In this document: positions 1 through 10,929 of the stretch, one piece after another | Numbering within the stretch: the stretch's first letter is position 1 | Layout: each line of letters begins with the position of its first letter | NCBI RefSeq assembly: GCF_002865645.1 | Contig: NW_020194589.1 | Span: forward strand, 2,703,750 to 2,767,749 | Length of the DNA stretch: 64,000 nucleotides | DNA from: Hyaloscypha bicolor E | Lineage: Eukaryota; Ascomycota; Leotiomycetes; Helotiales; Hyaloscyphaceae | Direction: 5' to 3' | Notes under the pieces: model-generated | What the model was told of the DNA's origin: nothing | Database searches by the model: none | What the model saw: the letters and a program-made list of their open reading frames with translations, nothing else | Made by a program: the position numbers and the translations under genes

Positions 1-579
1 ACCCTCTTCAAGGTCGCTAACGTTATCTTACCCTCTCCACCGCCACTCGTAAACAGCCGAAACGCCTCATCGACCTCCTGTGCATGCGAATCTGAAGTTC
101 GTTCTCGGCTGTGGAATTTCAAGGCGCAGATCGCGAGGAATTGCTCGTATGCTGCAAAACCTTCATCGTCTGGGTCGAGAATCGAAGTAAACTCCTGGAG
201 TTCAGAGGAAGTGGGTGGGATGTCTAGTGCACTACATGCCGTCAATCAGTATCTCCCTTCTTCCCGCTCCAACTTGAAAGGTCTTGTTGCAAGAGGCGGG
301 GTACAAAAAGGGAAATACATCATAGCCCTCCGGACATCGCCAATTGGTAGAACTTTCTCCTTCTCTCCCTTCTTATCGGTCTTCTTTTGTGCAAAGAGCT
401 CAAAGGCTTCCTTTATCTCCGTCTCTTCTCCGTTGGTGATCTTGTTTTCTTTCGCCAGCTTGGATTGTCGCTGCTTAGGCGCGGATGCCACAGCTGGGGA
501 GCCGGCCCGCCGCTTTGCTGGCTAGGATATACTGTTAGCCGATACTTCAGGCTTGGGTACAGGTGGTGGTAGTTACCAT
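1..579 (-). CDS. EF-hand (calmodulin/centrin-like) protein, 3' end beyond window
   Basis: Predicted calcium-binding protein of the EF-hand superfamily; the C-terminal part lies beyond the left edge. Three exons are proposed: an ATG-only exon at 579-577, then 521-319, then 231 to the edge, joined by GT-AG introns in matching phase. The start MPAKRRAGSPAVASAPKQ is followed by a charged segment and the helix EIKEAFELFAQKK, then DVRRAMIALDIPPTSSEL, a loop with LDPDDEGFAAYEQF and a second helix with EVDEAFRLF. This is the alternating helix-loop layout of calmodulin-like proteins, although the first loop is degenerate (lysine-rich, few acidic ligands), so calcium binding is likely only in some hands. 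A start in the second exon would need a GTG, which is why the split ATG is preferred. Family assignment is firm; orthology is not. Confidence 0.7.
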
Positions 580-1133
580 GGCGACTGGCAGCTTCTTAGG
601 AAGGTGGTGAAGTTTCGGGAATCTGTGACGGCTTGGACGAGGCTAAATCGTGAGCGAGACTCCGAATACGAGTACAAGAGGTCACTAGCGGCCGCCTTTG
701 GGACAAAGCATGAAATTGTCTCCAGCAAATTTTCCTTTCCTTTTAACATCAAAATCTACTCAGAGCTGGGTCAGCGCCCACGAAATAAGGTACATCATTG
801 CCCATCCTATGGTTTGCACATTTCCTTATCATTATCGAGGGAATCTGGGAATTTGATACAGCTCCAAAATTAAATGCTAGAGCTTGTCGTTGTCTCCAAC
901 CCAGAGCGGCAAGTGTGGACAGTGGAGCAAGATGAATATCCTTGGGGTGCCTAGCCATTTGCTCGTTACGAGTTGGTGTTTGGTCTTTCGTGGAGACATT
1001 TTAGAGATTCTTTTTTAGATGTGAGCGAACCGTCTTTTGCCAATTTGGATACAATTGGATATTTATTCTGTGCTCTGTGTTATGTCCCACACATAGTCAA
1101 AAACTCGTCGATTCATCAACTCTTCGCTGTTTG
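580..1133. other. Intergenic spacer
   Basis: Upstream region of the EF-hand gene and downstream region of the oil-body-type gene, both on the minus strand. A 69-codon minus-strand ORF at 749-958 has no recognisable domain. I see no RNA gene or repeat. Confidence 0.5.
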
Positions 1134-1968
1134 CTACTCCTCCCAGCACGAATCTGCATCCTCATGAATCTCTACGCCCTCAATCCCCTTCCTAGCTTCC
1201 TTTTTCCGGCTCGTTTCCACCCCGTACCTCTCATCCCTATCCTTGACCTTGTCCCACGGCACCTGCTCGTCCTTCGTGAAGCTTGTCATCAACTCTGGCT
1301 TTCCCAATGGCAGCGTATCACCCCGATCAACCTGCCACAAATGATACGTCTTCCCATACAAACCAATGACCTCTTTCATCTCCTCCGTCTCTGCAATCTC
1401 CCAGGCGGCATTGGGAACATTGGGGTTAGGCATGATGAGCATGCCGCTGCGAACCTATTATTCGTCAATTGAAGTTTCTCTTGAAATCTGGGAGCCCACG
1501 AAAGCGAGAAAATGTTCTGAAGGAGGAGGTACAATTGAGAATTCCCTACCTCAAAGTCATGAGAATGCCAAAGCTTTCTCTCCTCCCTGTCCAACGTCTC
1601 GTATAATCTCGGCGTAATCATATATTCAACCCCAATTAACCTCGCAGGATTGGTCGGAGCATCATATATCAAGCATTGTCTAACCTGAAACACATCAGCT
1701 TTACCGTGTTTTCAATTTGTCCCCAATCTCATTCTCAAATGAGGGGTCAAGTGAAGAGCAATTATACATCAGCACTCAAATGTGTGCAATAATGATTAGC
1801 CTCTACCGAACGAGAAGTATCAGAAGCATAGACATGGAAGGCATTCAAGTGAGCACAAATTGCTTTGATGGGCCAGAAGGATTGGGTCGCTGCGGCACCG
1901 ATCTCAAGGATATTGTCTTTGGTTGCTTTGGGTGGGCCGGTGACGTTGTGGGTCGTTTGAGAAGCCAT
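1134..1968 (-). CDS. Oil body-associated protein-like (OBAP, DUF1264) protein
   Basis: Member of the DUF1264/OBAP family; plant members sit on lipid droplets, but the biochemical role in fungi is unknown. Exons 1968-1768, 1684-1550 and 1454-1134 join in phase to give 218 residues, close to the family length. The start [19 protein letters not shown] is the first Met of the open frame. Family hallmarks are visible in order: the [11 protein letters not shown] segment, [18 protein letters not shown] spanning the first splice junction, [16 protein letters not shown], the HSHDFEV motif, and the C-terminal block [17 protein letters not shown]. No signal peptide or transmembrane helix is seen. The C-terminal tail is rich in Lys/Glu. 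The splice joins rebuild contiguous family sequence, which supports the model. Confidence 0.85.
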
Positions 1969-2302
1969 GGTTCAGTCGGTGGATTGCAAAACGATAGTGA
2001 AGGAGTTTGGCAATTGGTTGAGTAGAGGAGCAGAAATAGTTTTCGTACAACTTAATTATGGAATAAATGGACTTTGAGAAGCTTGACGTCATAATGATGT
2101 TCACTGAAAATTGTGCCAGTGAGATGAGGTTTTCTGCCGTGACTTTTGAAGTCTAACTTTTGGGGGTTTTATGTACGGAGTGTTATCCCATTTCCTTTCA
2201 GAACTTCCTTTCAGAACCGCGTTTCAGAATTTTGAGTTTTGTGGTGGCCTAGGTGATCTTAACAAAGTCGACTTTCCGATTTGGCTCCGCCACTATACTT
2301 AC

Positions 2303-3540
2303 TCACTTGAAGTTGTTCTTCATTTCTCGGAGCTTAGCCATTACTTCGATTGGATCTGTCTTGCCTGTTGCTTTTTGAAGCTCCGGGTCCTGCTGGTTGT
2401 CAGTGGACTACCCCAAATGCCTATCCTGACTAAATTTACATCTACTCTCATGAAAACATTATGTTGCTGGTGCTTCAGTTAGCCAAGCCCATCAAATCCG
2501 GCGGAACTAAAATCTAGCGTGCTTACCTTCTCATCACCAATAGTAAACTTTCCTTGCGTCTCCTTGTTCTTCTCTGCAAAGGCTTGTAATTTCTTGACTG
2601 GCTCGCTTTGCAAAATTGAGATGCCAAATTTAACGTTGGCCTTCGTGTACTCATGTCCGGGCTTATGAGATCAGCAAAAATGATTCCCGGACAAGAAGGG
2701 GGTGGACTGACATAGACTTTGGTGTCATCAGGAACTGCGGCTAGAGTCTTGTTCAAAGCCGTGTGCATTTCCTCGGCTGTTCCTTCAAAAAATCTGCCGC
2801 AACCTAAGCAGGGGAACTCATATCAGCTTCACAATCCTATCTGATGATCCCTCTCCATTGCAACTCACCTCCATGGAAGAGAGTATCCCCAGTGAAAACT
2901 GCCTTTCCAGTGCTATCTTCCATAAAGAAGCATATACTGTCTTGCGTATGGCAAGGAGTGTACAACGCCTTGACATTTATATCACCAATCTTGAAAGTTT
3001 CCCCATTCTTTGGTGTTTTCGTGACGCTTTGGCAGTCTTTGCCTCCAATAATGGGTTTGCCCTTGAATTCGGGGTAGGATAGCTATTGAAACCCTATTAG
3101 GGTTGACTTTTTGAATTAGAAATGCTGGGGGTATCTCGCCATTTTGTTATTGCCTCCTGCATGGTCACCGTGGCTGTTGACCAATTAGCCAAACTCATTT
3201 CGGCCATCATAGGTTCAGGGGACATACTGATGTGTGTTGATAATTGCAGTCAAATTTATCTTGCCAGCCTTGATTTCGTCCTTCAAGACTGGTGCTACTC
3301 TGACATCTACATCAGAACATCACCCTTGTCTCATTGTGGAGTTTATACGAACTCGTCGGGGTTTGCGGGGTCAATGATCACGGCATCCTTCGACTTGTCG
3401 TCAACGACAAGGTAGGCGTAATTATCACCAGTGCCCGTCCCTGTACTTTAGAATTAGTATCTGCATAACATGCTGGAAAAAGCTAAAGGCACCAGCCATC
3501 AAGGTGGGAGCTTACACATTGGAATCGACTGGATATGCAT
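2303..3540 (-). CDS. GLO2: Glyoxalase II (hydroxyacylglutathione hydrolase)
   Basis: Hydrolyses S-D-lactoylglutathione to D-lactate and glutathione, the second step of methylglyoxal detoxification; fungi have cytosolic and mitochondrial forms. Nine small exons are proposed (3540-3516, 3440-3353, 3299-3228, 3173-3140, 3082-2869, 2803-2712, 2661-2527, 2466-2440, 2389-2303), summing to 257 residues, the normal family size. The metallo-beta-lactamase fold is shown by THHHGDH for the THxHxDH metal motif, then PCHTQDS, FTGDTLFHGGCGRFFEG and YPGHEY, followed by the substrate-binding C-terminal helices ending at EVMAKLREMKNNFK. The start MHIQSIPMW is typical for the family, so no mitochondrial presequence is included. 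The intron 3139-3083 has a GC donor rather than GT; using it is the only way found to keep the frame open and restore family sequence. Confidence 0.85.
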
Positions 3541-3841
3541 CGTGTGCGTTAGAGCAAGCTGTGCAAGGTGTTAGCAGCTGCGTGTCCAGGACCTGACGAC
3601 ACATACACTGGTCGTAAGATTTCGTAAAGGCCGTGATAGAATTGGTCTCGTGCGAGTTGAAAGGGACATTGATTGCAAATGAAGCTTCACGATGTTGCCT
3701 ATGTTGAAGTTGTCGTGAGATGGCTCTGCAATCCTTATCTAATCTTAACGCCGAAACAAGCAGCCGTCAGCTCCAAATATTTTCACCTCTCCATCCGAGT
3801 ATCGTCATAGCACTAACAAAGCGTTAATCATCGAATAACCT

Positions 3842-4766
3842 TCAGATGAACTTCATCCCACCACTCGCGCTGACAGTGCTCCCCATCACCCATCGACTGT
3901 CCTCCGAACACAAGAATCTGTGAATCGAGTCAGCAACTACCTGCTTCGAAGCCTCGAATCACCTACGACACGACTGGCACAATGTCTGACACTTCTCCTA
4001 CTCTCGCGGCTGCTGGCATAGCGTTGATAATTGGCTGAAATCAAGCGACGACATCTGGCTCACACTCGGTCCACATATCTGTGGCAACCGGCCCTGGACT
4101 GATACAGTTCACCGTGATTCCGTACTTCTTTCCCAATTCCGTTGCCCAGACTTTTGCAATTCCCTCGAGAGCAGCCTTTGTACCTGCGTACACTGTCCGC
4201 TGTGGCATACCCATACGAGCGGATACCGAGCTCACAAGAACTATTCGACCTCCTCGACCAATATGCGGCAAGGTCAATTGAGTGAGGAAGATTGGTGCTG
4301 TCAAGTTATCAGTCACGGATCAAAAAAGTCCGAAACTCTCTCGACCTTTCAGGTTGATGTCGGTTTGGGACTCGTAAAATTCCTCCGTCATATTTTCCAT
4401 ATAACAATCGTCTCCAGCTGCAGCATTATGGACTAGAATATCTATCTTTCCACTTCCCGATAATGCCAACGCAGCCTCAACAAGCTTCCTGAGGTCTGAA
4501 AGAAGAGCAACATTTGCTTGGACAAGAGCAACTTTGCTGCCAGCGTCTCCGATTTCTTTTACCACTTCCTCGCCTGCAATTGCGCCTCTGGGTGAAGTGT
4601 AGTTCACAACTACATTTGCACCTCGTTTTGCCAAGTCAATTGCGATTCCTGTGCCGATCCCCCTTATTGCCTCGGTCACTATCGGTAGATTCGTTATGCA
4701 GAGGGCTTCATCATACCTCGAGGAACCCGTCACAATAACAGTCTTTCCACTGAGATTCTTGACCAT
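3842..4766 (-). pseudogene. Short-chain dehydrogenase/reductase with one in-frame stop
   Basis: Classical SDR, an NAD(P)-dependent oxidoreductase. Exons 4766-4717, 4662-4346, 4297-3970 and 3917-3842 join in phase to 257 codons. Visible are the Rossmann motif TGSSRGIGTGIA, the NAA-type motif in HNAAAG, the catalytic serine in VSSVSARMG and YAGTK as YxxxK, then NCISPGPVATDMW. Codon 208 is TGA (4043-4041) inside otherwise conserved sequence: on either side the frame reads ECEPDVVA and FQPIINAMPAAARVGEV, and the last exon still encodes SRWVMGSTVSASGG. Without readthrough the protein would be 207 residues, lacking the C-terminal substrate and oligomer region. The TGA is followed by TTT, not the CTA context known to favour fungal readthrough, so a recent nonsense mutation or a sequencing error is likeliest. 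Confidence 0.75.
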
Positions 4767-6754
4767 CCTTCTTGAATGTTTGGACTCTCTACGAAGTTCC
4801 TTTCGGTCTCCCGTTTACAAGGGTTCTGCCTTCATAGAAGAAAAATTATACTCCAAGTAGAACGAGCGTCTCAGAGCTGCAGAGGCCTGCATCCCACTGC
4901 TGGAACTTATCTTGGCGCGCATGACGTGTAATCTGCACTGCCCAATTACAGGAAGTTGGATTGAGATTATTATGATCCATACTCGAGAGAGTAGCAAGGC
5001 ATCTCGAAAAGAAATCTGGCCGACCGGGATGGATTCTGATCTGAGAATGGGACAAGCGAAGTGCTGTGTAATACCTGGACGGAATTCTAAGGTCGAAGTA
5101 TCCGGAGTCTTCCTTGATGCTGCAAGGCTCCAGCTCTTGTCCTTGCCCTTTTATGAACGAGCTTTCTTTTGATCCTTAAGCTATGTAGGCCCTTTTGATA
5201 TGGATCATACTACTCTGCGTCGAAGTATCTGTACAGCCTAGCTCTTGACTGTGCTTCATCATATCAAATCTCCAGCTTCCTCTTGGGATTGATCTTGTTG
5301 CACTCTGAACTAGTTATATGCAACGTTTTGAACCCCCTGGCTGCATTTTACCCCAGTGTCACCGCCAAGATGGCGCTGTTGTTGGGCGTATGGCTCCAAA
5401 CCTCACACATTGCAGCACAATATACACCCTCACATGTCTTCCTACCAATCAAATCAATTGCCCGACATATCGAATGACATAAGCAGCTCACGTCTTAGAG
5501 GCTATCATTAGGAAAGCTGCAGGAATCTGGGGTGCATTGAGCAAGGGCTTAGACATTAACACGGTGCTTGGTTCCTGTCTCCTGACGGGCAAGCTTTCTC
5601 ACTCAATCCTTTCCTCCTAGCGGCACTCAGCTATGCTCAAATGGTCAGGTTTCGGTTTTAACCATAAGTCTTTTCAGAGCCAGGTCGCTTTGCGGCTGTG
5701 GTCGATTTTCAAAAGTAAGTGTATAATCAATCAAGCCCAGCGGTAATCTGCTCATGCGCGCCTCAAATCAGCGTCTCGAACGGTTTGCCCTTTCAATAAA
5801 CGGCATTTCCGATTCATACCATATCATGCTCTTTCATCAGCAGTCGACCCCGAGTTGATATGATTGTCTACACAATTCCTAGTGATGGAGGATCTATGGC
5901 CAAAAAGAAAATTCGCACAACAGCAGAACTCGGTCTTTCATTGGAACCACCAAGCAAAGATCTTCCAGGAGTCCGGGGCATCTGGTTCTTAGTAAGACGT
6001 TTCTCCAAGTGTGGTAGATGTGTTTGAAGGAGAGCCGGATTCGGCTCCTTGATTGCCAACAATCATGTCCAAGGACGAGTCTATGAAAACCCGACCATAT
6101 CAACTAGGAGGACCCTGCATTCAGAGAGGCTACCCTCCACGCTCTCCGATGCTTCAAAGATTTCCGACATACGTGGGACATCGGTCTCTCTTACCCGGTG
6201 GAAACTATTGTCCCAAATGCGGGACGGGCAGGAGCACGAGAAAGAAACTTTCATTGAATCCGGAGTCGATAGCAGAATACTTGCACCCGATTTCTCGATG
6301 CGGATCAAAGAGGCCTCGACAGAAGTTGGTGATGAGAGATTCCAGAGTTGGTTTGACCGCGCGGAGCGAGCAAGATTTTCTCGCGTGGAGTGCAGCCCAT
6401 GAGGGAGAGGCACTGATGCAAGTTTTGCTATTTACGGCGAGGCCAACCGCTGTTGACTGAATCTGAAACAGGAAGGTAGGTGCCCTGTCCAATCCTTGCC
6501 TGTTGGTTCCTGCGGATCTCCGGTTACACCAACATCAAAAGGCCCGTATTTGATTGGCGAGTCAGAAGTCGCAGCTGAGCCTGCGCCTTGCTTATTGGCG
6601 AAGCAGGCAAGACCCGTCACCCGTCTCCGTGAGGGGTACAAGTCGCTGAAGCGTGATAAGAACCATCTTGTGAACGACCAAAAGCCTCACTCAAAAGCTA
6701 CTTTTTATTTTGACAGTTATTGATTGCCTATTCTGCTGATATAAGATTCGTAGA
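4767..6754. other. 2 kb region without a recognisable gene
   Basis: Contains only short overlapping ORFs on both strands. One at 5860-5991 (+) begins MIVYTIPSDGG and ends in a CGRCV tail. One at 6053-6460 (+) has a single CPKCG pair. A minus-strand frame at 6413-6081 is open for 110 codons. None shows a family motif or convincing splice structure, and they may be the remains of a decayed gene. Confidence 0.4.
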
Positions 6755-8305
6755 ATGTCTTCATCAAGACGAATATACTCTCGACACCTTCCCAGTCCAC
6801 CAAGGCCACGTCCAACAGATCCCGTCCTTGTTCCAATGTCTCAAGCAATAACCACCGAAACTCCTCCGCGTCGTCCGAGTTCACATTCGAATGTTTCTGC
6901 AAGGTCTGCAAGTTCTGCGGGCAGCTTAACGGACAATGATACAATCTTCGATCTCAACCCCTCGAGAGCGCAGACTCCAACCTCCCCTCTCACCCCAGGG
7001 GAGATATCCCCGAACCTTTCTAGTTGCCCGCAGTTCGGTAAAACCACCGAGAGTAGGAGTTCTGTTAGGTCTCTGGGAGAGCAACTACTTGACCACGAAC
7101 CGGCGGAGAAGCGTCTCTACGAGATTCTATCAGAGGTCGCGGTTTCAATATACGATACGCCCTCAAAACGGAAGATCGATCTATTGAAGCAACAGCGGTC
7201 CCATGTCCCCAGAATTCCAGGTAGATTCGAATCTCAAGATACCGACACCGATATGGGTGTCGAGTATTTCTCTTCTGATCCCGCCACTTCCAAATCGGCT
7301 CAGCAGGTCGATGAGGCACGCCAAATTCTTGGAGACTTTGTTGATGCTCCCACCGTCCTATCCTTGATGCAACAGGCGCACCACTTGAGGACAGCAGATT
7401 GGCAAGTTCTTGCAAACATTTATAAGGAACATAAGAAGGCGAGATACGACGTGCAGCATTTGATCCAAGTTCTGCGAATCAGGACACAAAAGATTCAAAG
7501 CAATTCAATACCCCGGATGGTACCAGAGCCTGCTCATCGACCAAAAGATCCAAGATTCAGAAAATGGAAGAGCCCGAAACACCCTCGCGAGATAAACAAC
7601 AATATCTACAATTGCATTAAGAGCCATCACGAGGCTGCCAAAAAGCCTGCCAAAAAGCCAATCAAACATTTGACGCCAGGCTGGATATACGTATTCGAGT
7701 CGCCCACAGAAGCACCCAACCACGTTAAAATTGGAAAGACATTGAAAGATCCTCAAAAGCGTAAGATCCAGTGGGAGATGTGTGGCCTTCCGTTGGTAGA
7801 GGTCGACGACAACTACAGGAACGCGTTTGATCACTACTCAGTCGTTGAATCGCTCATTAAGGCCGAGCTACACAATGATAGGAGAAAGTATAAGTGTACC
7901 CATGAACACCATGCTCCTAAGCAGTGGGTGGAGCATGAAGAATGGTACGAAATTGATAAACAAACAGCGCTGAAAAGTGTCCATCGTTGGAGGAATTGGA
8001 TAATAAGTCTGAGACCATTTGACGACAGTGGACTATTGACACCCTACTGGCATTGGAGGGTACGAAAGCTGCCAAGATTTATCGACGATGTAAATTGGGA
8101 TTGTTGGACCCAACCAAGATCATTGGACTATATCGACTATCAGTTGGAAGAATTCGGGAAAGGGTATTATGCCCATATCAAGGCACATCTCTGTCGAAAG
8201 GACTTTCACTTCTGTTTGACTGGTGGGATGATGGTGTTCATTTTGCATACACAGTTTGGAATGGTTGGTGCAATATGGGGATTTCTGGCACTGCTTATTT
8301 TGTAA
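6755..8305 (+). CDS. T5orf172 (GIY-YIG-like) domain protein with C-terminal membrane segment
   Basis: Single-exon gene of 516 residues. The first 110 residues are Ser/Pro/Thr-rich and look disordered. From about residue 306 to 415 lies a T5orf172 domain (the MUG113/DUF1766 group of the GIY-YIG nuclease superfamily). It opens with LTPGWIYVFESP, continues NHVKIGKTLKDPQKRKIQWE, and has the conserved ESLIKAELHNDRRKY helix and a WYEID strand. Fungi often carry several such genes; the molecular role is not established, and whether the fold cleaves DNA here is unknown. The last about 25 residues (MMVFILHTQFGMVGAIWGFL and a hydrophobic end) form a predicted transmembrane or tail-anchor segment, unusual for a nuclease-like protein. 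The start is the first Met of the frame, just after the upstream stop codons. Confidence 0.8.
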   Translation: MSSSRRIYSRHLPSPPRPRPTDPVLVPMSQAITTETPPRRPSSHSNVSARSASSAGSLTDNDTIFDLNPSRAQTPTSPLTPGEISPNLSSCPQFGKTTESRSSVRSLGEQLLDHEPAEKRLYEILSEVAVSIYDTPSKRKIDLLKQQRSHVPRIPGRFESQDTDTDMGVEYFSSDPATSKSAQQVDEARQILGDFVDAPTVLSLMQQAHHLRTADWQVLANIYKEHKKARYDVQHLIQVLRIRTQKIQSNSIPRMVPEPAHRPKDPRFRKWKSPKHPREINNNIYNCIKSHHEAAKKPAKKPIKHLTPGWIYVFESPTEAPNHVKIGKTLKDPQKRKIQWEMCGLPLVEVDDNYRNAFDHYSVVESLIKAELHNDRRKYKCTHEHHAPKQWVEHEEWYEIDKQTALKSVHRWRNWIISLRPFDDSGLLTPYWHWRVRKLPRFIDDVNWDCWTQPRSLDYIDYQLEEFGKGYYAHIKAHLCRKDFHFCLTGGMMVFILHTQFGMVGAIWGFLALLIL

Positions 8306-8414
8306 TCCTGAGTTCATTCTATCCAATGCACCAGAACCATCGATTTTCCCAATGGGCGCACAGGACCTTCATGCCTAAAGTTTCTAATTCTTGTTGGCTA
8401 CCTCGAGCTTCACT

Positions 8415-9650
8415 CTACGCAAAGCTCATTAAGAGACACATCGTTTCATCAAAATGATCCCTCATCCAGCTCAAATATCCATAATCTCTAGTCTCGTCAT
8501 CTTCGAAGGTTCTCAGACTACACTCGCCAGCTGGCCCCAATCTCATGAACTTTTTCGGGTCCGCATACGACAGCCAAGGCTCGTTACCATAAGCAAAGGT
8601 AGTCCATAACTTGGTCATCTCTAAGGAAACTTTCCGAGCAGACTCAGGCCAAACATCCCTTTCGGTGTTGTACACAAAGACAACATCTTGACCATGGCCG
8701 CAAGTCCGTGAGTTTTCCCCTCATACAGCGACGGCTCCTCGAAGTGATGGTGGTAAACTTTCCTTTATAAGTTTCGGCAACTCGGAGTTCTGGGAAGTGG
8801 AATAGGACCACGGAAATGAAGAAGCGCCTTGCATCTAGGTATGCTTCTGGGGTTTGCTCTTCTGCGGGAGCGAAGCCAATTTTTTTTTTTTTGCAGAACA
8901 GCTCTGCATCCGAAGCCCTTTTGAAGGCGGAAAGGACACCCTTGTTGAAGATTGTTTGAGGGAGTAACAACGTGAGAGCGTCGAAGACTATCCCTTCTAT
9001 TCCAACATTACCGATGATGATTCCCGCACAGCGGCTATCCGGATGCGGATCACCGAGGCGCCATGAAGTTAGCAGAAATTTGCCATCATCAAGAGGGGAG
9101 AATGTAGTCCCGGGTCCGTACTTCTGCATTATATATCATCTTGGAATAACGAACGAAGTTCCTCCAATCTCTTTTCAGGGGTTTCGGCCGATATCTCAGC
9201 GGCCGCAAAGAGCGTCTTCCATCCTTTCTCGAGAAGCTGCAAGGGTAAAGGTCCTATAATGGGACAAGAGCCACTCATTAGGATAGCGCGATCAAAGAGT
9301 GTTTTCCCGGACAGAATGTGCAATGTGGAGACCTCCGCTTCCAGCGCCGAAAGCTGTGACGTTGGCTGGATCGCCTCCAAAATCCGGGATATGCCTTTAA
9401 ACCAATTCGAAGACATTCGTCTGATCTATCAAGCCGAAGTTGGCAAAATAGCCCGGCACACTGGTACTTTCGAAGTAGTCGACTTATACTCAGTGGCAAG
9501 ATCTGAGGACACAAGGAAGCCGAAAAAACCCAGACGGTAATTGATTTGGACGATGACGGCGGGATTAGCAAGGCGGGAAAGCACCTGAGGTTGGTCTTGC
9601 GGATTTGAGTTAGTTCCATTCTTAAATTGTCCACTGCTGGGTATCAGCAA
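8415..9650 (-). pseudogene. Type-B carboxylesterase pseudogene
   Basis: Alpha/beta-hydrolase of the carboxylesterase type-B (cholinesterase-like) family, broken by several frameshifts. Recognisable pieces in order are VIVQINYRLGFFGFL, then NFGLIDQTNVFE in another frame, HIPDFGGDPANVTAFGAGSGG, VSTLHILSGKTLFDRAILM one frame later, a central helical part with the C-terminal metal of the fold, KVYHHHFEEPSLYEGKTHG in a further frame, and a C-terminal piece from YNTERDVWPESARKVSLEM to the stop. At least four frame changes are needed, and no combination of introns repairs them. The nucleophile elbow (normally GESAGG-like) is itself altered and frameshifted. A run of 13 T at 8880-8892 lies inside the coding region. 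Function is almost certainly lost. Confidence 0.8.
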
Positions 9651-10929
9651 GGCTGTAGGCTCAAGAGTATCACGACCCGGGGCTGATGACCTGAAGGAAA
9701 CAGCTCTGTTGGGTGTGTGTATGTACGTCTAAAGAGGGAAGAAGGAGCGGGGAGCTCGAGAACTAAGATACAGGGTGTTGCGCTAAGCTAAGTCACGTGC
9801 GACACAACACCATCCAAGTAGAGAGGTATCCAGAAAAAGAACAAGGTACGTACGCAATGTTCCAGCTACCAACAGCATGATCGAGAAAAAAACCTTAATA
9901 TTTGATGGATAACGGTCCACTAGCAGTTCCTTTTGCAATCTTTTCTGCACTCGAAGATATTAACGGGTCCAAAAAAGGGACTCGATAGGGTACAATAGAA
10001 GCTCCCCGAAAATCATGCTTACTATTTTGTGAACATGAGGCAGCAGCTGGCTTGGCAATTGAGACAATATCTGGTCAGAAGAAAGCCCACTGAAACGATC
10101 CAGAGACTTTTTCTTCAAACTCGTGACCGCCAAGCTCGCATCGGAAGGAAAGGGGTTGCATTTCGATGACGCAAGATTCTGCTGAACTAAAGAGCGAGAG
10201 ACCTCCTGAACTCTGAACTCTAAAATATCTCGTCACGTTACGTCCTGTTCCAGTGAACCCCTTTTCTAGCCACTTAAATAGTACATAGTGGTGTTGATGC
10301 CATCTAAAATTGGGTCTGCGAGGGTACTACGCCGCTGAATTGCAGGGGTCGGGGACAAGAGGAGTCAGAGACCGAGGCCTTTCAACGACTCCCCCAGATC
10401 CCTTTAATTCGCACCTGCCCATTATTCATGCAGCTGGCCGAGGGCTCTCCAGGATCGACGCAAGAGCACGGCGCAGGATCATATTTTGCCTGATACAGCC
10501 CCTATTCCGAGAATGAAGAGGAGAGATTGGATCGTCCGAAAGGAATTGGCTAGTCAATGCGCACGCAACCTGCTGTGGCTTGTGGAGGGGGTGGGCGACT
10601 TCTGAACTATGTAGGCCACGTTACTTCTGAGAAAGTCCCTTTGCAGGGCCCAATCGATATCAAAACGGTCAAAAGAGGCTGGCCATCCATTCCGTGCCTC
10701 TGTGCTGTCCGTCATACCGCTTGACAGCATGGACTGCATGGCCGCTGAGATCTTCACCGCCTGACTGGTCGACCTCCGGACAAATGAGCCCATTTCTCCG
10801 ACGATTCAAATTGCATTGAGGAGGCGTTGTTGCACTGAAATAGCACGCGGGAAACCATCAAAAGAAATAGTCGAAAATCAAGGAGAGCGGTCACTTCATT
10901 GGAACAATATCGATATCTCTCCGCTCAAC
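9651..10929. other. Intergenic region upstream of the TauD-type gene
   Basis: No gene recognised. A CACGTG palindrome lies near 9793. An open frame in front of the dioxygenase (10816-10929) would extend it by 38 residues but has no family similarity and is treated as leader sequence. Confidence 0.4.

Noticed and set aside
211..525. 104-codon plus-strand ORF
   Set aside because: Antisense to the EF-hand gene and without any domain.
749..958. 69-codon minus ORF MARHPKDIHLAPLSTL...
   Set aside because: No motif, no splice partners; probably chance.
4846..5477. Short ORFs on both strands after the dehydrogenase
   Set aside because: Overlapping frames of similar length and no recognisable family; open by chance.
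6053..6460. 135-codon plus ORF with a CPKCG pair
   Set aside because: Single CxxC without a partner is not a zinc finger, and a minus ORF covers the same bases.
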